Positions 50,813-59,914 of a DNA stretch of 64,000 bases are shown here, piece by piece. Under the pieces are notes generated by a model. The model did not search any database, had not been told where the DNA came from, and worked only from the letters and a program-made list of their open reading frames with translations. A program made the position numbers and the translations under genes. The DNA comes from Desulfococcus sp. 4484_241 (GTDB taxonomy: Bacteria; Desulfobacterota; Desulfobacteria; Desulfobacterales; Desulfosudaceae). Where the stretch lies: NCBI GenBank assembly GCA_002085115.1, contig MZGQ01000019.1:1-64000 (forward strand), in the 5' to 3' direction. Within the stretch, counting starts at the first letter, position 1; every line of letters begins with the position of its first letter.

Positions 50813-52243
50813 TTATGGTGAAGGAGACTTCCCGGTGGTATAATCCAGAAATTTCAAAAAACCATAAAACTTGGATTTAACATCTCCCCAGGTGCGAATG
50901 CCCTTGGCAATTCGCCATATTTGAGAGGGACGCAGGTAAAACTCCTTTAGCCCTTTGTCCACCAACTCGTTTATTTCCTCTGTGGTCAGGTTCTCATACC
51001 TTAAATTTGTTATCTGTTCCTTGGCCGGATTAAGCCATTCGGTCCAGTCTTTGGTGATCAGGCAGCCTTCCTGTTTAGCCTGTTCATACATCTCCGTTCC
51101 CGGGTAAACAGTGATACCGGTAAACTGGACTGTATCCATGGGTATACTTTTGGCAAACGCAATGGTTTTTAAGGCGCTTTCCCTGGTCTCGCCAGGAGCG
51201 CCGATCATAAAACATCCATGGACCTTCAACCCGGCCTTTTTGGCCGCGATGGCGAAACGCCTTGCCTGCTCTATTGTGGTGCCTTTTTTCACCGCTTTCA
51301 ACTGCTCGTTTGTTCCAAATTCAAAACCAACATTCAACCACCGAAAACCGGCTTTTTTCATCAAAGGAAACAGCTCAACCTTGCAGTCGACACGTGCGTT
51401 TGTGGAGAGGCTGATCTTTAGATTGCGTCGGAGTATCTCTTCGCATACCCCTTGTACATGTTTTGGGGAGGCGGTAAACGTATCGGTTTCAATCATTATC
51501 TCCGCCAGGTCGGGAAAAAGCTTGTAATCGTATTCGATTTCATCCACCACCAGCCTGGGATCACGGGTTCTCAGTTTACGGCCATACATTATCTGGGGAT
51601 CCCGGCAGAAGGTGCAGCGGTTGTTGCACCCCCGTCCGGAGATAAGTGTCAGATAGGGGGAGCGTTTGCCAAAGGCGGGGTACCATTCCGGTTTTATATG
51701 GTGCCACGCAGGAAAAGGCAACTCGTTGACATCAATTAAAGGGGCATCCGGATTGTGACATATTTCGTTGTTTTGCAGATAGGAAAGACCTTTAATCTCC
51801 GTAAGGGGACGGTTATCGGCAAGCTCTTTTAACTGGTAGTCATACTCTCTTCTTGCTATTACATCCACTGCGCCGTTGCTTATTTCAAAACTGTTTTCCA
51901 CTGCAGCACTGACATGCTGGCCCACCAGTACAGTCAGGCATCCGGTTTTTTCTTTTATCTTTCCGGCCCACTCGATATCATTATAGATACTGGGGGTTGT
52001 CGCCAGTATAACCAACATATCCGGCGCAAAATCCTTCGCCTGAGCAATTATTTCATCCTCAGGAATATTCAGCGCTGTCCCTTCTATATACTTAACATCG
52101 TGTCCGCCCGCCTCAACCACTGCGGCAGCGGTAAGCAGATAATCAGGATGCCGCTGTACCCTCCCCCGGGATTTTGCCGCCCATCGGGCATTTCTGGTGA
52201 AGCCTTCAACAAAGGGGGGGCTCAAGAACAAGACACGACTCAT
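50813..52243 (-). CDS. B12-binding domain radical SAM protein
   Basis: 476 aa from ATG 52243 (MSRVLFLSPP). The first 130 residues are a cobalamin-binding domain without the DxHxxG motif (base-off type), and SGRGCNNRCTFCRDP is the radical SAM cluster motif near residue 215. FMIGAPGETRESALKTIAFAKS and YPGTEMYEQAKQEG are typical later blocks. Such proteins methylate or rearrange lipids, antibiotics or other carbon skeletons. No substrate hint other than the adjacent methyltransferase and the glycan genes. Confidence 0.9.
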   Translation of the reverse strand: MSRVLFLSPPFVEGFTRNARWAAKSRGRVQRHPDYLLTAAAVVEAGGHDVKYIEGTALNIPEDEIIAQAKDFAPDMLVILATTPSIYNDIEWAGKIKEKTGCLTVLVGQHVSAAVENSFEISNGAVDVIARREYDYQLKELADNRPLTEIKGLSYLQNNEICHNPDAPLIDVNELPFPAWHHIKPEWYPAFGKRSPYLTLISGRGCNNRCTFCRDPQIMYGRKLRTRDPRLVVDEIEYDYKLFPDLAEIMIETDTFTASPKHVQGVCEEILRRNLKISLSTNARVDCKVELFPLMKKAGFRWLNVGFEFGTNEQLKAVKKGTTIEQARRFAIAAKKAGLKVHGCFMIGAPGETRESALKTIAFAKSIPMDTVQFTGITVYPGTEMYEQAKQEGCLITKDWTEWLNPAKEQITNLRYENLTTEEINELVDKGLKEFYLRPSQIWRIAKGIRTWGDVKSKFYGFLKFLDYTTGKSPSP

Positions 52244-52437
52244 GACAGGACGACTCCTTTGAATGTTTTTGATTTTGGGATATAATTTTCGGAAAGGGAT
52301 GATATAAGAGTCCAACATTTTTTTCAATCTCAAAATCACCGGCCTCTTTTGTATGGTGCACAATTTATCGTTGTGTTAATGAAAAGGTTTGTTGCCGGGA
52401 AGATTGTTTTATGAAACAAAGACAGGAGAGAAGATCA

Positions 52438-53163
52438 ATGGAACAGCCGGTATTGTTCGAATGTGAAGATGACGTGGCGCTTATCACTCTTAACAGGCCG
52501 GAACGGCGCAACGCGATAAACGAGGCATTGCTAAAAGGGTTGTACGACGCCATCGACCGGGTTGCGGAAGACAGTGCCATAAAGGTGGCGATAATTACCG
52601 GCAACGGAAAAGCGTTTTGCTCCGGTCTGGACCTTGACTGCCTTGCCACGGACAACCTGATCGACCCAAGAGGCGACGGCCGGGATATGGTGGACGTGAT
52701 GGGGGCCTGTGAGAAACCCATAATCGGAGCGGTAAACGGATACGCCATAACCGGCGGATTCGAGCTGGCCTTAAACTGCGATTTTTTGATAGCCTCGGAA
52801 AATGCGGCCTTTGCCGATACCCACGCCAAGGTGGGAATAAGGCCGGGCTGGGGCATGACACAGCTGCTGCAGCAGGCTGTTGGACAGCGCATGGCAAAAC
52901 AGTTTTCCCTGACATGCCGGTTCATATCGGCAGACCTTGCCCTGCGATGCGGTCTTGTTAATGAAGTGGTGGCGCCGGATAAGCTCATGCCAAGGGCGAA
53001 AGAGATCGCGCGGCAGATATGCTCGGTCAATTATGATGTTGCCATGGATATAAAGAAGCTCATCGAATACAGGAACTCCTCTGTCTTAACCGATGCCCTG
53101 GCAAATGAACGCAAGGGGTTAAAGGAGATAGTCAGACAGAGTACTGATAAAAGCGGTTCGTAA
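52438..53163 (+). CDS. Enoyl-CoA hydratase/isomerase family protein
   Basis: 241 aa from ATG 52438, after GGAGAG. VALITLNRPERRNAINEALL and AFCSGLDLDCL form the oxyanion loop, AVNGYAITGGFELALNCDFLIAS holds one catalytic Glu, and FADTHAKVGIRPGWG the second Glu position is Gly or Trp-adjacent rather than the usual Glu, so activity may be that of an isomerase or a relaxed hydratase. It lies 55 bp before a nitronate monooxygenase gene. It could serve the beta-oxidation module at 3.7-9 kb, which lacks a hydratase, but it is 45 kb away. Confidence 0.88.
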   Translation: MEQPVLFECEDDVALITLNRPERRNAINEALLKGLYDAIDRVAEDSAIKVAIITGNGKAFCSGLDLDCLATDNLIDPRGDGRDMVDVMGACEKPIIGAVNGYAITGGFELALNCDFLIASENAAFADTHAKVGIRPGWGMTQLLQQAVGQRMAKQFSLTCRFISADLALRCGLVNEVVAPDKLMPRAKEIARQICSVNYDVAMDIKKLIEYRNSSVLTDALANERKGLKEIVRQSTDKSGS

Positions 53164-53218
53164 AAATTTGATGTTTTTTTGATTCGGGGTTGTTTTTTAA
53201 TCTCAGGAGGGAACAATT

Positions 53219-54367
53219 ATGGCACGGCCGGTTTTGCGTACACCCCTGTGTGACATGCTTGGAATCGAGTATCCTATCATCAGTGCCGGCATGGGGCCGA
53301 CCCTGATCGGCGAGCCTAACGGCGCTCCGGTTGAGCTGGTTGTGGCGGTTTCAGAGGCCGGCGGGTTGGGGGTTCTTGGAGGAGCCGGTTTTACCTTAAA
53401 TGAATTGCGGACAGCTATCAGGCAGATAAAATCAAAAACCGACAAGCCTTTTGGCGTTGACCTGCTTTTGCCCAAAAATCTTCCCGGAGCAGGCATGTCA
53501 GCCGGCGAGCGTCTGACGCTTGCCCAGGTAATTGAAATGCTTCCTGAGAAACACAAGGCGTGGTACCGGAAAATTGCAAAAGAGATGAATTTCCCTTCTC
53601 TGGATGATGTGGAAGTGCCTACAGATACGACCACCATGAATCCCAGGGCAGCTGTTGATATCTGCATCGAGGAAAAGGTGCCTCTGTTTGCGTCTGGTTT
53701 GGGCAACCCGGAATTCATGGTTGAAAAGGCGCATGCCGCGGGCATGAAGGTATTGGCCGTAGTCGGTAACGCTAAAAACGCCGGACGGGTCGCAAGATCC
53801 GGCGTTGACCTCGTGGCTGCCCAGGGGCATGAGGGCGGCGGGCACACCGGCAGGATCGGTACCATGGCCCTTTTGCCCCAGGCAATTGATGCCGCCCACC
53901 CGGTTCCGGTGCTTGCGGCTGGCGGCATAGGCGACGGCCGGGGACTGGCCGCTGCCCTGGCAATGGGATGCATAGGGGTATGGGTCGGAACGCGGTTCCT
54001 TGCGACCAACGAGGGCGGCGCAATGGAACTGTGTAAAAAACGCATACTCTCCTCTACAGACGAGGATACCCGCGTAAGCAAACTGTTTACCGGTAAAACA
54101 TCACGGGCCAACGTTACCAGGTTCCACGACCTGTGGGATGCTTCAGGCCTTGAGCCGCTGCCCTTTCCGTTCCAGGTACTGCTGTCATCAGCCCTGCTTC
54201 TTGGGTTTATCCGTTCAGGTAATGATGAATATGTCAGCGGATTCGCAGGCCAGGTTTCCGGCCTTATCCATGATATAAAGCCGGCTGCAAAGGTGGTTGA
54301 AGAGATGGTGGAAACCGCCGTGGAGATCCTGTCAAGGAGACTTCCTGAAACGGTGAGGCTTAAGTAG
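53219..54367 (+). CDS. Nitronate monooxygenase-family flavoprotein
   Basis: 382 aa. Opening PLCDMLGIEYPIISAGMGP, GGLGVLGGAGFTLNEL, GVDLLLPKNLP, AQGHEGGGHTGRIGTMALLPQAID and VLAAGGIGDGRGLAAALAMGCIGVWVGTRFLA are the NMO/2-nitropropane dioxygenase and FabK blocks with FMN sites. AGGAGG precedes the ATG. In an anaerobe a true oxygenase is unlikely; family members include enoyl-ACP reductases, and the adjacent enoyl-CoA hydratase suggests an acyl-CoA related redox role (inference). Confidence 0.88.
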   Translation: MARPVLRTPLCDMLGIEYPIISAGMGPTLIGEPNGAPVELVVAVSEAGGLGVLGGAGFTLNELRTAIRQIKSKTDKPFGVDLLLPKNLPGAGMSAGERLTLAQVIEMLPEKHKAWYRKIAKEMNFPSLDDVEVPTDTTTMNPRAAVDICIEEKVPLFASGLGNPEFMVEKAHAAGMKVLAVVGNAKNAGRVARSGVDLVAAQGHEGGGHTGRIGTMALLPQAIDAAHPVPVLAAGGIGDGRGLAAALAMGCIGVWVGTRFLATNEGGAMELCKKRILSSTDEDTRVSKLFTGKTSRANVTRFHDLWDASGLEPLPFPFQVLLSSALLLGFIRSGNDEYVSGFAGQVSGLIHDIKPAAKVVEEMVETAVEILSRRLPETVRLK

Positions 54368-54553
54368 TTCCCATCCATAAATGGCCTTTTTCCACAATCC
54401 TGGGTGTCAAACTGCGGGCTTCCCTGCCTGCCTGTGCGTTGCATGCAGACAGGTGCGGCATACAACAGTACGCTTGGAGCGGAAACCGATTTTTGAATAC
54501 TAATGACACTAAGCAGTTCCCAATACAGGCGGAAACAGTAACCAGTCGTAATG
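54368..54553. other. Intergenic, short palindrome only
   Basis: About 186 bp between convergent genes. CCTGT-N13-ACAGG around 54440-54462 forms a small palindrome including a GCATGC core. No T tract follows, so it is not a clear terminator. Nothing else is visible. Confidence 0.3.
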
Positions 54554-55537
54554 TCAGGTCGTAAGATTCAGCAAAGTGCGTTTGAACCGGTAAAGAAGGT
54601 TTGAATCTGAAGGCTCCTTGTGTATCGTGGTTTTCACAAAAGGCCGTTTATCTGCCTGTTTTTCCGCACTTTCGACATACTCGGCGATCATCGCAAACAG
54701 GTTGTGCCTGTCCAACACTTTCTCCCTGGATTCATATATCAACCGCCTTGAGTTTTCATACCTGTTCTCTTTTATGCATGATTCTATCGCGGCTATCGCC
54801 TCTTCTGGCCTGTTTATATCTATCGTTGTAAGAGAGCCAGGGTCAAAATAGCGAGAGATATTAGGGCACCCGTAATATATGGGATAACACCCGGCCAGAA
54901 AGGCGTCAGCCAGCTTTTCCGTCCAGTAATCATCCACCAGGCAATTTTCAACAGCTACATGGTAGCGGTACGGTGCAAGTGCATCCCACTTGTCCTCTAT
55001 CTCGTTTATCCCCCGGCCGAAAAGATCGATGTCGTCCCCGAAATATTCCTTTAACAGTTTTGCAAACTCAAACCTCTTGCGGTGGCCCTCGCTGACCAAC
55101 TTGGCCGATGTTATCACAGAGAGCATTTTGGTCTTTTGGATCTCATTCATCCCCTTTAGTTCGTCATAGTCTTTTGAAAATGAGAGGTTCACATGGTTTT
55201 TCTGCCTTCTTCCCACATGCCACGGCAGGCCTGACTGCTGAAAAACCGGGTTGGGATGATCGATATCCCTGTGGCATGTAATTACGGCGCCAAACTGCCG
55301 CAGAAAGTCGGTCTTGTATGTTTTCAACGTGGGGGGTTCACATGTTATAAGCACGGTGTGCCCTTTCGGGCACAGCGTGGTCTCTTTTTTTCCTTCTATT
55401 CCTTCCAGAACAAACCAGTAATCGCAACGTTCAACAGGAGTATTACAGAAAAAACGGCAGTTTCCCCACACTCCGCTACTGCCTGGCGTCTGTCTTGCAA
55501 GAGGCCACTGTGGATGGGACAGCTTTATGTTTATCAT
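54554..55537 (-). CDS. Glycosyltransferase family 10 (fucosyltransferase-like)
   Basis: 327 aa. PYRYHVAVENCLVDDYWTEKLADAFLAGCYPIYYG is the GT10 motif (Y-H-x-A-x-EN and the two-stage acceptor/nucleotide site), and VITSAKLVSEGHRKRFEFAKLL is the upstream block. Members are alpha-1,3 fucosyltransferases on lipopolysaccharide or glycoproteins. The sugar here is not proven. It is on the same strand as the two-domain GT2, 44 bp away. Confidence 0.87.
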   Translation of the reverse strand: MINIKLSHPQWPLARQTPGSSGVWGNCRFFCNTPVERCDYWFVLEGIEGKKETTLCPKGHTVLITCEPPTLKTYKTDFLRQFGAVITCHRDIDHPNPVFQQSGLPWHVGRRQKNHVNLSFSKDYDELKGMNEIQKTKMLSVITSAKLVSEGHRKRFEFAKLLKEYFGDDIDLFGRGINEIEDKWDALAPYRYHVAVENCLVDDYWTEKLADAFLAGCYPIYYGCPNISRYFDPGSLTTIDINRPEEAIAAIESCIKENRYENSRRLIYESREKVLDRHNLFAMIAEYVESAEKQADKRPFVKTTIHKEPSDSNLLYRFKRTLLNLTT

Positions 55538-55581
55538 ATCCGTTCCAATCTTTTTAAAGACCGGCCATTGGGCCTGACTTA

Positions 55582-57372
55582 TTATTTGCGCTGTATCAGC
55601 GGCAGAGGCATATCCTGGTGTGCGCTTTCGTTCACAAACCCGTACAGCTTTTCATAATCGATCCGGTAACCCTGCTGCCACCGTTCCAGCAGCATGTCAG
55701 GATCAAGCTCTCCTGAAAGATTTTCCCTCTCCTTCTGCACCCGGTTGCAGGGAATGTTTATAATTTTTGATTTTTCGTATCCAACCCCGAAACGGTTGTC
55801 AAACCAGGGCCTGAAAACCTGCAATGCGTCTTCAAAGGTGTTGGGCGCGTTAAAACTCACCAGGGCGGCCATTGCAGCAATTTCACGCCGCGAAAAAAAG
55901 TGGCCGTCAACCGAAAGTGGATACCCCCAGTCCAGGTCCCCCTGATTCCATTTCCAGACTATAGTTCCTTTCTCCTGGTCAGGAAGAGTTAAAAACTGCG
56001 GAAGCGGCTGCGGGGACTGGAGAACATAACAGCGGGAAAGATTCCGGCCCATCCGAAGCGTAGGGACAAACCGATCCGGATCGTAACGCAACAGTTCGCC
56101 AAGGTCCACCGGTTCGGTAAACAGGATGTCGTCAACCAGGAAAAAGATCAAATCGCATTTCATGGCAAAGAGAATCTCAAGCAGATCACGCCTGAATGAG
56201 CCGGGGGTTTCCTGTCGGATGAAGCGTATGTCATCCTTTCCTGCCATTTCAGCCAATTCCCGGTATGCCGCATGGTGGGCATCGGATGACGCGGTGTAAA
56301 GCACGTGAACAGGCACCGCCGGCCGAACCTTTTCTCTTAATGTGGCTAACAGGCCGTGAAGCTGAAGGGCCCTGTCCTTGGAAAACACCACGCATTCGAT
56401 GGTTGACCGGTTTTGCTGTTTCGGCCACCGTGCCTTACACGCGGCAAAAGCTCTCAAGGCTCTCCTGCTAAGCCCGGACTTTGTGGGCGGAAAACAGAAT
56501 GTATCTGCCAGGGAAGACCATATTCTGTGCCGCATCCTGCCAAGGAACCGTGGGCCTGCGGCGTGGAACATCATCTCCCGGAGGCATAACCGGTACTGGC
56601 GGTCATGTTCCGGAAAAAACAAAGGGCTCGGCATATCGCCCACACCGTTCATGGCCGAGCTGTAAATTTTAAACCTTACATGGTAGGCATCACTGCGCCG
56701 CCTTGAACGGCTTGCATTGGAAGCGGAACTCTTTGTGGCAAACTCCCTGTAAACGACAAGCGGACTGTCCATCAGCCACATCTCACCAAGGGCCCCTGCC
56801 CTTAGCCACAGATCGTAATCTTCACCATCCGGCCCCTTGTGAAGACGTTCGTTCTGAAGCCCTGCAAATTTAAGCGCAGACCGTCTCATCACCACGGATG
56901 AATTTATAAAATAATCGTCCCTTACATGTTTCTTATAAGGCACCTTGCCAAAAGGCGCTTTTTTGAAATACAGGGGGAGCCGGTCTTTTTGGTGATCCTG
57001 CCCATCCTTCATTATGAAGGCGTTAGAGCCAAGCAGCACACAATCCGGGTGGGCGCTCATGAATGCGACCTGTTTTTCAAGCTTTTCAGGGAGCCAGATG
57101 TCATCGTCGTCCAGGAACGCTATAAGCGGGGCCCTGCCGGCTTCTATTGCCCTGTTGCGCGGAGCAGCAGGTGTTCCCACGTGCGGCCCCGGCAGATAGT
57201 GAAATCGCCTGTCCTTTAAAAACGGCTCAACCACTCCCCTGGTCTCTTCACTTTTCCCGTCTTCGGCTATCCAGCATTCCCAGTCGGAATAGGTCTGGGA
57301 ACAAACGCTTTCCAGGGTTTCGGCCAGCAGCTCATATCTATGGTAAGTCGGGATAATTATGTCTACGGTCAC
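55582..57372 (-). CDS. Two-domain glycosyltransferase (GT2 plus a second GT-A-like domain)
   Basis: 596 aa. Residues 1-230 are a GT2 domain: VDIIIPTYHRYELLAETLESVCSQTYSDWECW, APLIAFLDDDDIW and GPDGEDYDLWLR. Residues about 325-590 form a second part with VVFSKDRALQLHGLLATL, CDLIFFLVDDILF (a DxD-like motif) and WGYPLSVDGHFF, which looks like another GT-A fold. It could add two sugars in sequence to a glycan. It is upstream of the GT10 gene. Two such domains in one protein are uncommon and the second family is not familiar to me. Confidence 0.82.
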   Translation of the reverse strand: MTVDIIIPTYHRYELLAETLESVCSQTYSDWECWIAEDGKSEETRGVVEPFLKDRRFHYLPGPHVGTPAAPRNRAIEAGRAPLIAFLDDDDIWLPEKLEKQVAFMSAHPDCVLLGSNAFIMKDGQDHQKDRLPLYFKKAPFGKVPYKKHVRDDYFINSSVVMRRSALKFAGLQNERLHKGPDGEDYDLWLRAGALGEMWLMDSPLVVYREFATKSSASNASRSRRRSDAYHVRFKIYSSAMNGVGDMPSPLFFPEHDRQYRLCLREMMFHAAGPRFLGRMRHRIWSSLADTFCFPPTKSGLSRRALRAFAACKARWPKQQNRSTIECVVFSKDRALQLHGLLATLREKVRPAVPVHVLYTASSDAHHAAYRELAEMAGKDDIRFIRQETPGSFRRDLLEILFAMKCDLIFFLVDDILFTEPVDLGELLRYDPDRFVPTLRMGRNLSRCYVLQSPQPLPQFLTLPDQEKGTIVWKWNQGDLDWGYPLSVDGHFFSRREIAAMAALVSFNAPNTFEDALQVFRPWFDNRFGVGYEKSKIINIPCNRVQKERENLSGELDPDMLLERWQQGYRIDYEKLYGFVNESAHQDMPLPLIQRK

Positions 57373-57642
57373 GGCATGACCCGCTGCATTACAATGGTTC
57401 TTTTTAGGATATTTTTTTAAAACCTTTTTAAAGCCCGTTTATGCTTGAATGTGTATCCATCCTTGAAATGTTCGGGTTAACTAAAAAAGACATCATACCT
57501 GTTTTTACCTTTTTTTCAATACCCGGTTGAAGTGTAAAAGGCATAATAGTAAATTGATCTTTATGTCCACCTGCAATATGGCAACAGGATGTGCCAGGGC
57601 AATGACAATTTTACACAACAAAGCCCACCCATCGACGGGACT

Positions 57643-58791
57643 ATGAAACCACTCAAAATAGCAGTAGTCATACCGAAATACGGACTGCTCGGCGGCGCCG
57701 AAGGGTTTGCCTCCGAACTTACCAAACGGCTGTCTGTTCGCGATGAGTTCGATATGCACGTTTTTGCCAACCGTTGGAAGTCCGGGGATGAGCCGATAGC
57801 TTTCCACCATGTACCGATTATCCGGTTTCCGCGCTGGTTGGAACCGATCAGTTTTGCCTGGTTTGCCGCAAGGCTTTTGAAAAAATGGAATTTTGACGTG
57901 GTGCACAGCCATGAAAGGATATTTGCGATGGATATCCTCTCCTTTCATGGCATACCCCACCTGGCATGGCGCCGCAACGTAAGGCGTAAGGCCCCTGGGT
58001 TGTTTGACCTGGCAACTGCATGGGTAGAAAAAAAAGGTGTTACCTGCCATCGCTTAAAAAAAATAATGCCCGTCTCTTCTCTTGTGGCAAGGGAGCTTGA
58101 AAGACTTTACAATGTGCCAAAGGGAAAAATAAGGTTGGCCTATCCCGGTGTTTCTTTGGAACGTTTTGATCGATATGACCGGGAACGATGCCGCATGGAA
58201 ATCCGGGCCATGCATGGTTTTTCCGGAGATGATCTTGTGCTTCTGTTTGTTGGCATGAATTTCGAAGTAAAAAGGCTTGACCTTGTTGTAAGGGGTATAG
58301 CCGAATTGAAACAAAACGGAAAAACCGGTAAAGTTCCTGGTCTTCTGGTTGTCGGCAAAGGGGATGCAAAAAAATACAGCCGGCTGGCTGAGAATTGCGG
58401 GATAGGCGGCCTTGTTAAGTTTGCCGGTGAGCAGCAGGATGTGGTGCCCTATTATCTGGCTTGCGACGCACTTGCCATGCCCTCGGTATACGACACTTTC
58501 GGCATGGTAGTGCTGGAAGCCATGGCTGCATGTTTGCCGGTTATTATTTCTGAAAACGTTGGCGCAAAGGATATCGTAGAACCGGGCATACATGGATATG
58601 TTTTGCCAAACGATGCCCGGCCGGGTAATATGGCAAAGGTTCTGACAAAACTCGCAGACACCGGTAAACGTACAAGGATGGCCACAGAGTGCAGAAAAAG
58701 GGCGGAGCGTTTTTCATGGGAACGGTTGGCCGATGACCTTGCATCCCTGTACCTCGATATCGGTTTGGATAAATCAGGACCTACCCCTTAA
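57643..58791 (+). CDS. Glycosyltransferase family 4
   Basis: 382 aa from ATG 57643. IAVVIPKYGLLGGAEGFASEL, DVVHSHERIFAMDILSFHG, LLFVGMNFEVKRLDLVVRGIAEL, and MPSVYDTFGMVVLEAMAACLPVI are GT4 motifs, the last with the EAMAxxLPV box. The pattern with the initial GG-AE and HSHER is that of WaaG-type lipopolysaccharide core transferases. It is divergent from the GT2/GT10 pair and alone on its strand; the 270-bp space between them is AT-rich. Confidence 0.9.
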   Translation: MKPLKIAVVIPKYGLLGGAEGFASELTKRLSVRDEFDMHVFANRWKSGDEPIAFHHVPIIRFPRWLEPISFAWFAARLLKKWNFDVVHSHERIFAMDILSFHGIPHLAWRRNVRRKAPGLFDLATAWVEKKGVTCHRLKKIMPVSSLVARELERLYNVPKGKIRLAYPGVSLERFDRYDRERCRMEIRAMHGFSGDDLVLLFVGMNFEVKRLDLVVRGIAELKQNGKTGKVPGLLVVGKGDAKKYSRLAENCGIGGLVKFAGEQQDVVPYYLACDALAMPSVYDTFGMVVLEAMAACLPVIISENVGAKDIVEPGIHGYVLPNDARPGNMAKVLTKLADTGKRTRMATECRKRAERFSWERLADDLASLYLDIGLDKSGPTP

Positions 58792-58999
58792 CCGAACTTT
58801 CTCTTTCCATACAAGACTGTTTAAGCGCTGATGCGGCTTGAGGTAAAGACAGATTAAGCAAAGCTGGAAAGTTTGTCAAAAACCTTGTTTTTACCCATTG
58901 TTAATTGTAATATGATTCTGTTTTACAGCCATAAGGTTTGGCCCGTTATAAGATGAGGGGCTTGTTAAATTCAAAACAGAGGGAGATGTTGTGCAGGGC

Positions 59000-59869
59000 A
59001 TGAAAAAGGCGATCTTTTTCCCGGCCATTGTCTGCATGGTGGCACTCCTTGCCTCATGTGCTGACAGAAAACCTGCGCCTACGCAAAATTACATAACCAA
59101 CAGACTGAAAATGCAGTTTGTGTATGTGCCGCCCGGCAGTTTCCTCATGGGCAGCCCATCGAATGCAACAGGACGGTTTGATGATGAGACTCTTCACAAG
59201 GTGAAAATCACGAAGGGGTTTTACATGCAGACAACCGAGGTTACCCAGAGACAGTGGGAAACTGTAATGCATGCCAACCCATCAAGATTCAAATCGTGCG
59301 GTTATAACTGCCCTGTGGAAAACGTCTCCTGGAACGATGTGCAGCAGTTCATCAGAAAACTGAACAAGCTGGAGCCGGGCAAAAGATACAGGCTGCCGAC
59401 GGAAGCAGAGTGGGAATATGCCTGCAGGCTTGGTGCTGAAAAGAATAATATAGTTGTTGACAGCATCAACATAGTGCGCTCTGCACTTTTCCCGAAAACC
59501 GATTGTCTTCCAACCGATATCGCCAACTATGATGGAAACTTTCCGCTTAAAGGCTGCCCAGCGGGAAAATTCAGGGGAACAACCACGCCAGCAGGCAGTT
59601 TTCCGCCAAGCGACATCGGGTTATATGACATGGATGGGAATGTCTATGAGTGGTGCAACGATATTTACGGCCCATACCCGGATTGCACGGTGACGGACCC
59701 AAAAGGCGCGCCTGCTGGAAAAACCGGAAACAAAGGAGATATTTACAGAGTGTTTAAAGGGGGAAGCTGGTATTCCAGCGCAAGGTATTGCCGCGCCGCA
59801 TACCGGGGGAAAGAAAAACCGGATTACAGGTACTGCAATATAGGTTTCAGGCTTGTAATGGAACCTTAA
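59000..59869 (+). CDS. FGE/SUMF1-like lipoprotein without the active-site Cys pair
   Basis: 289 aa from ATG 59000 (a GTG at 58991 is possible). A lipoprotein signal ends LLASCADR. FVYVPPGSFLMGSPS, TTEVTQRQWE, RLPTEAEWEYACRLG and DMDGNVYEWCND are formylglycine-generating enzyme-like blocks. The end reads KGGSWYSSARYCRAAYR: the Cys that pairs in true FGE (at GGSxxC) is Ser, so it is unlikely to make formylglycine. Two such lipoproteins in a row suggest a role in an envelope complex. Next is a HEAT-repeat lipoprotein, 45 bp later. Confidence 0.85.
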   Translation: MKKAIFFPAIVCMVALLASCADRKPAPTQNYITNRLKMQFVYVPPGSFLMGSPSNATGRFDDETLHKVKITKGFYMQTTEVTQRQWETVMHANPSRFKSCGYNCPVENVSWNDVQQFIRKLNKLEPGKRYRLPTEAEWEYACRLGAEKNNIVVDSINIVRSALFPKTDCLPTDIANYDGNFPLKGCPAGKFRGTTTPAGSFPPSDIGLYDMDGNVYEWCNDIYGPYPDCTVTDPKGAPAGKTGNKGDIYRVFKGGSWYSSARYCRAAYRGKEKPDYRYCNIGFRLVMEP

Positions 59870-59914
59870 GCTGTCTGCAATCCCGTGTTAACCATATAAC
59901 AGTAGGGGGAGCGT

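Noticed and set aside
53203-54465. 420-codon minus-strand ORF
   Set aside because: Antisense to the nitronate monooxygenase-like gene; Pro/Ser/Arg-rich with no motif.
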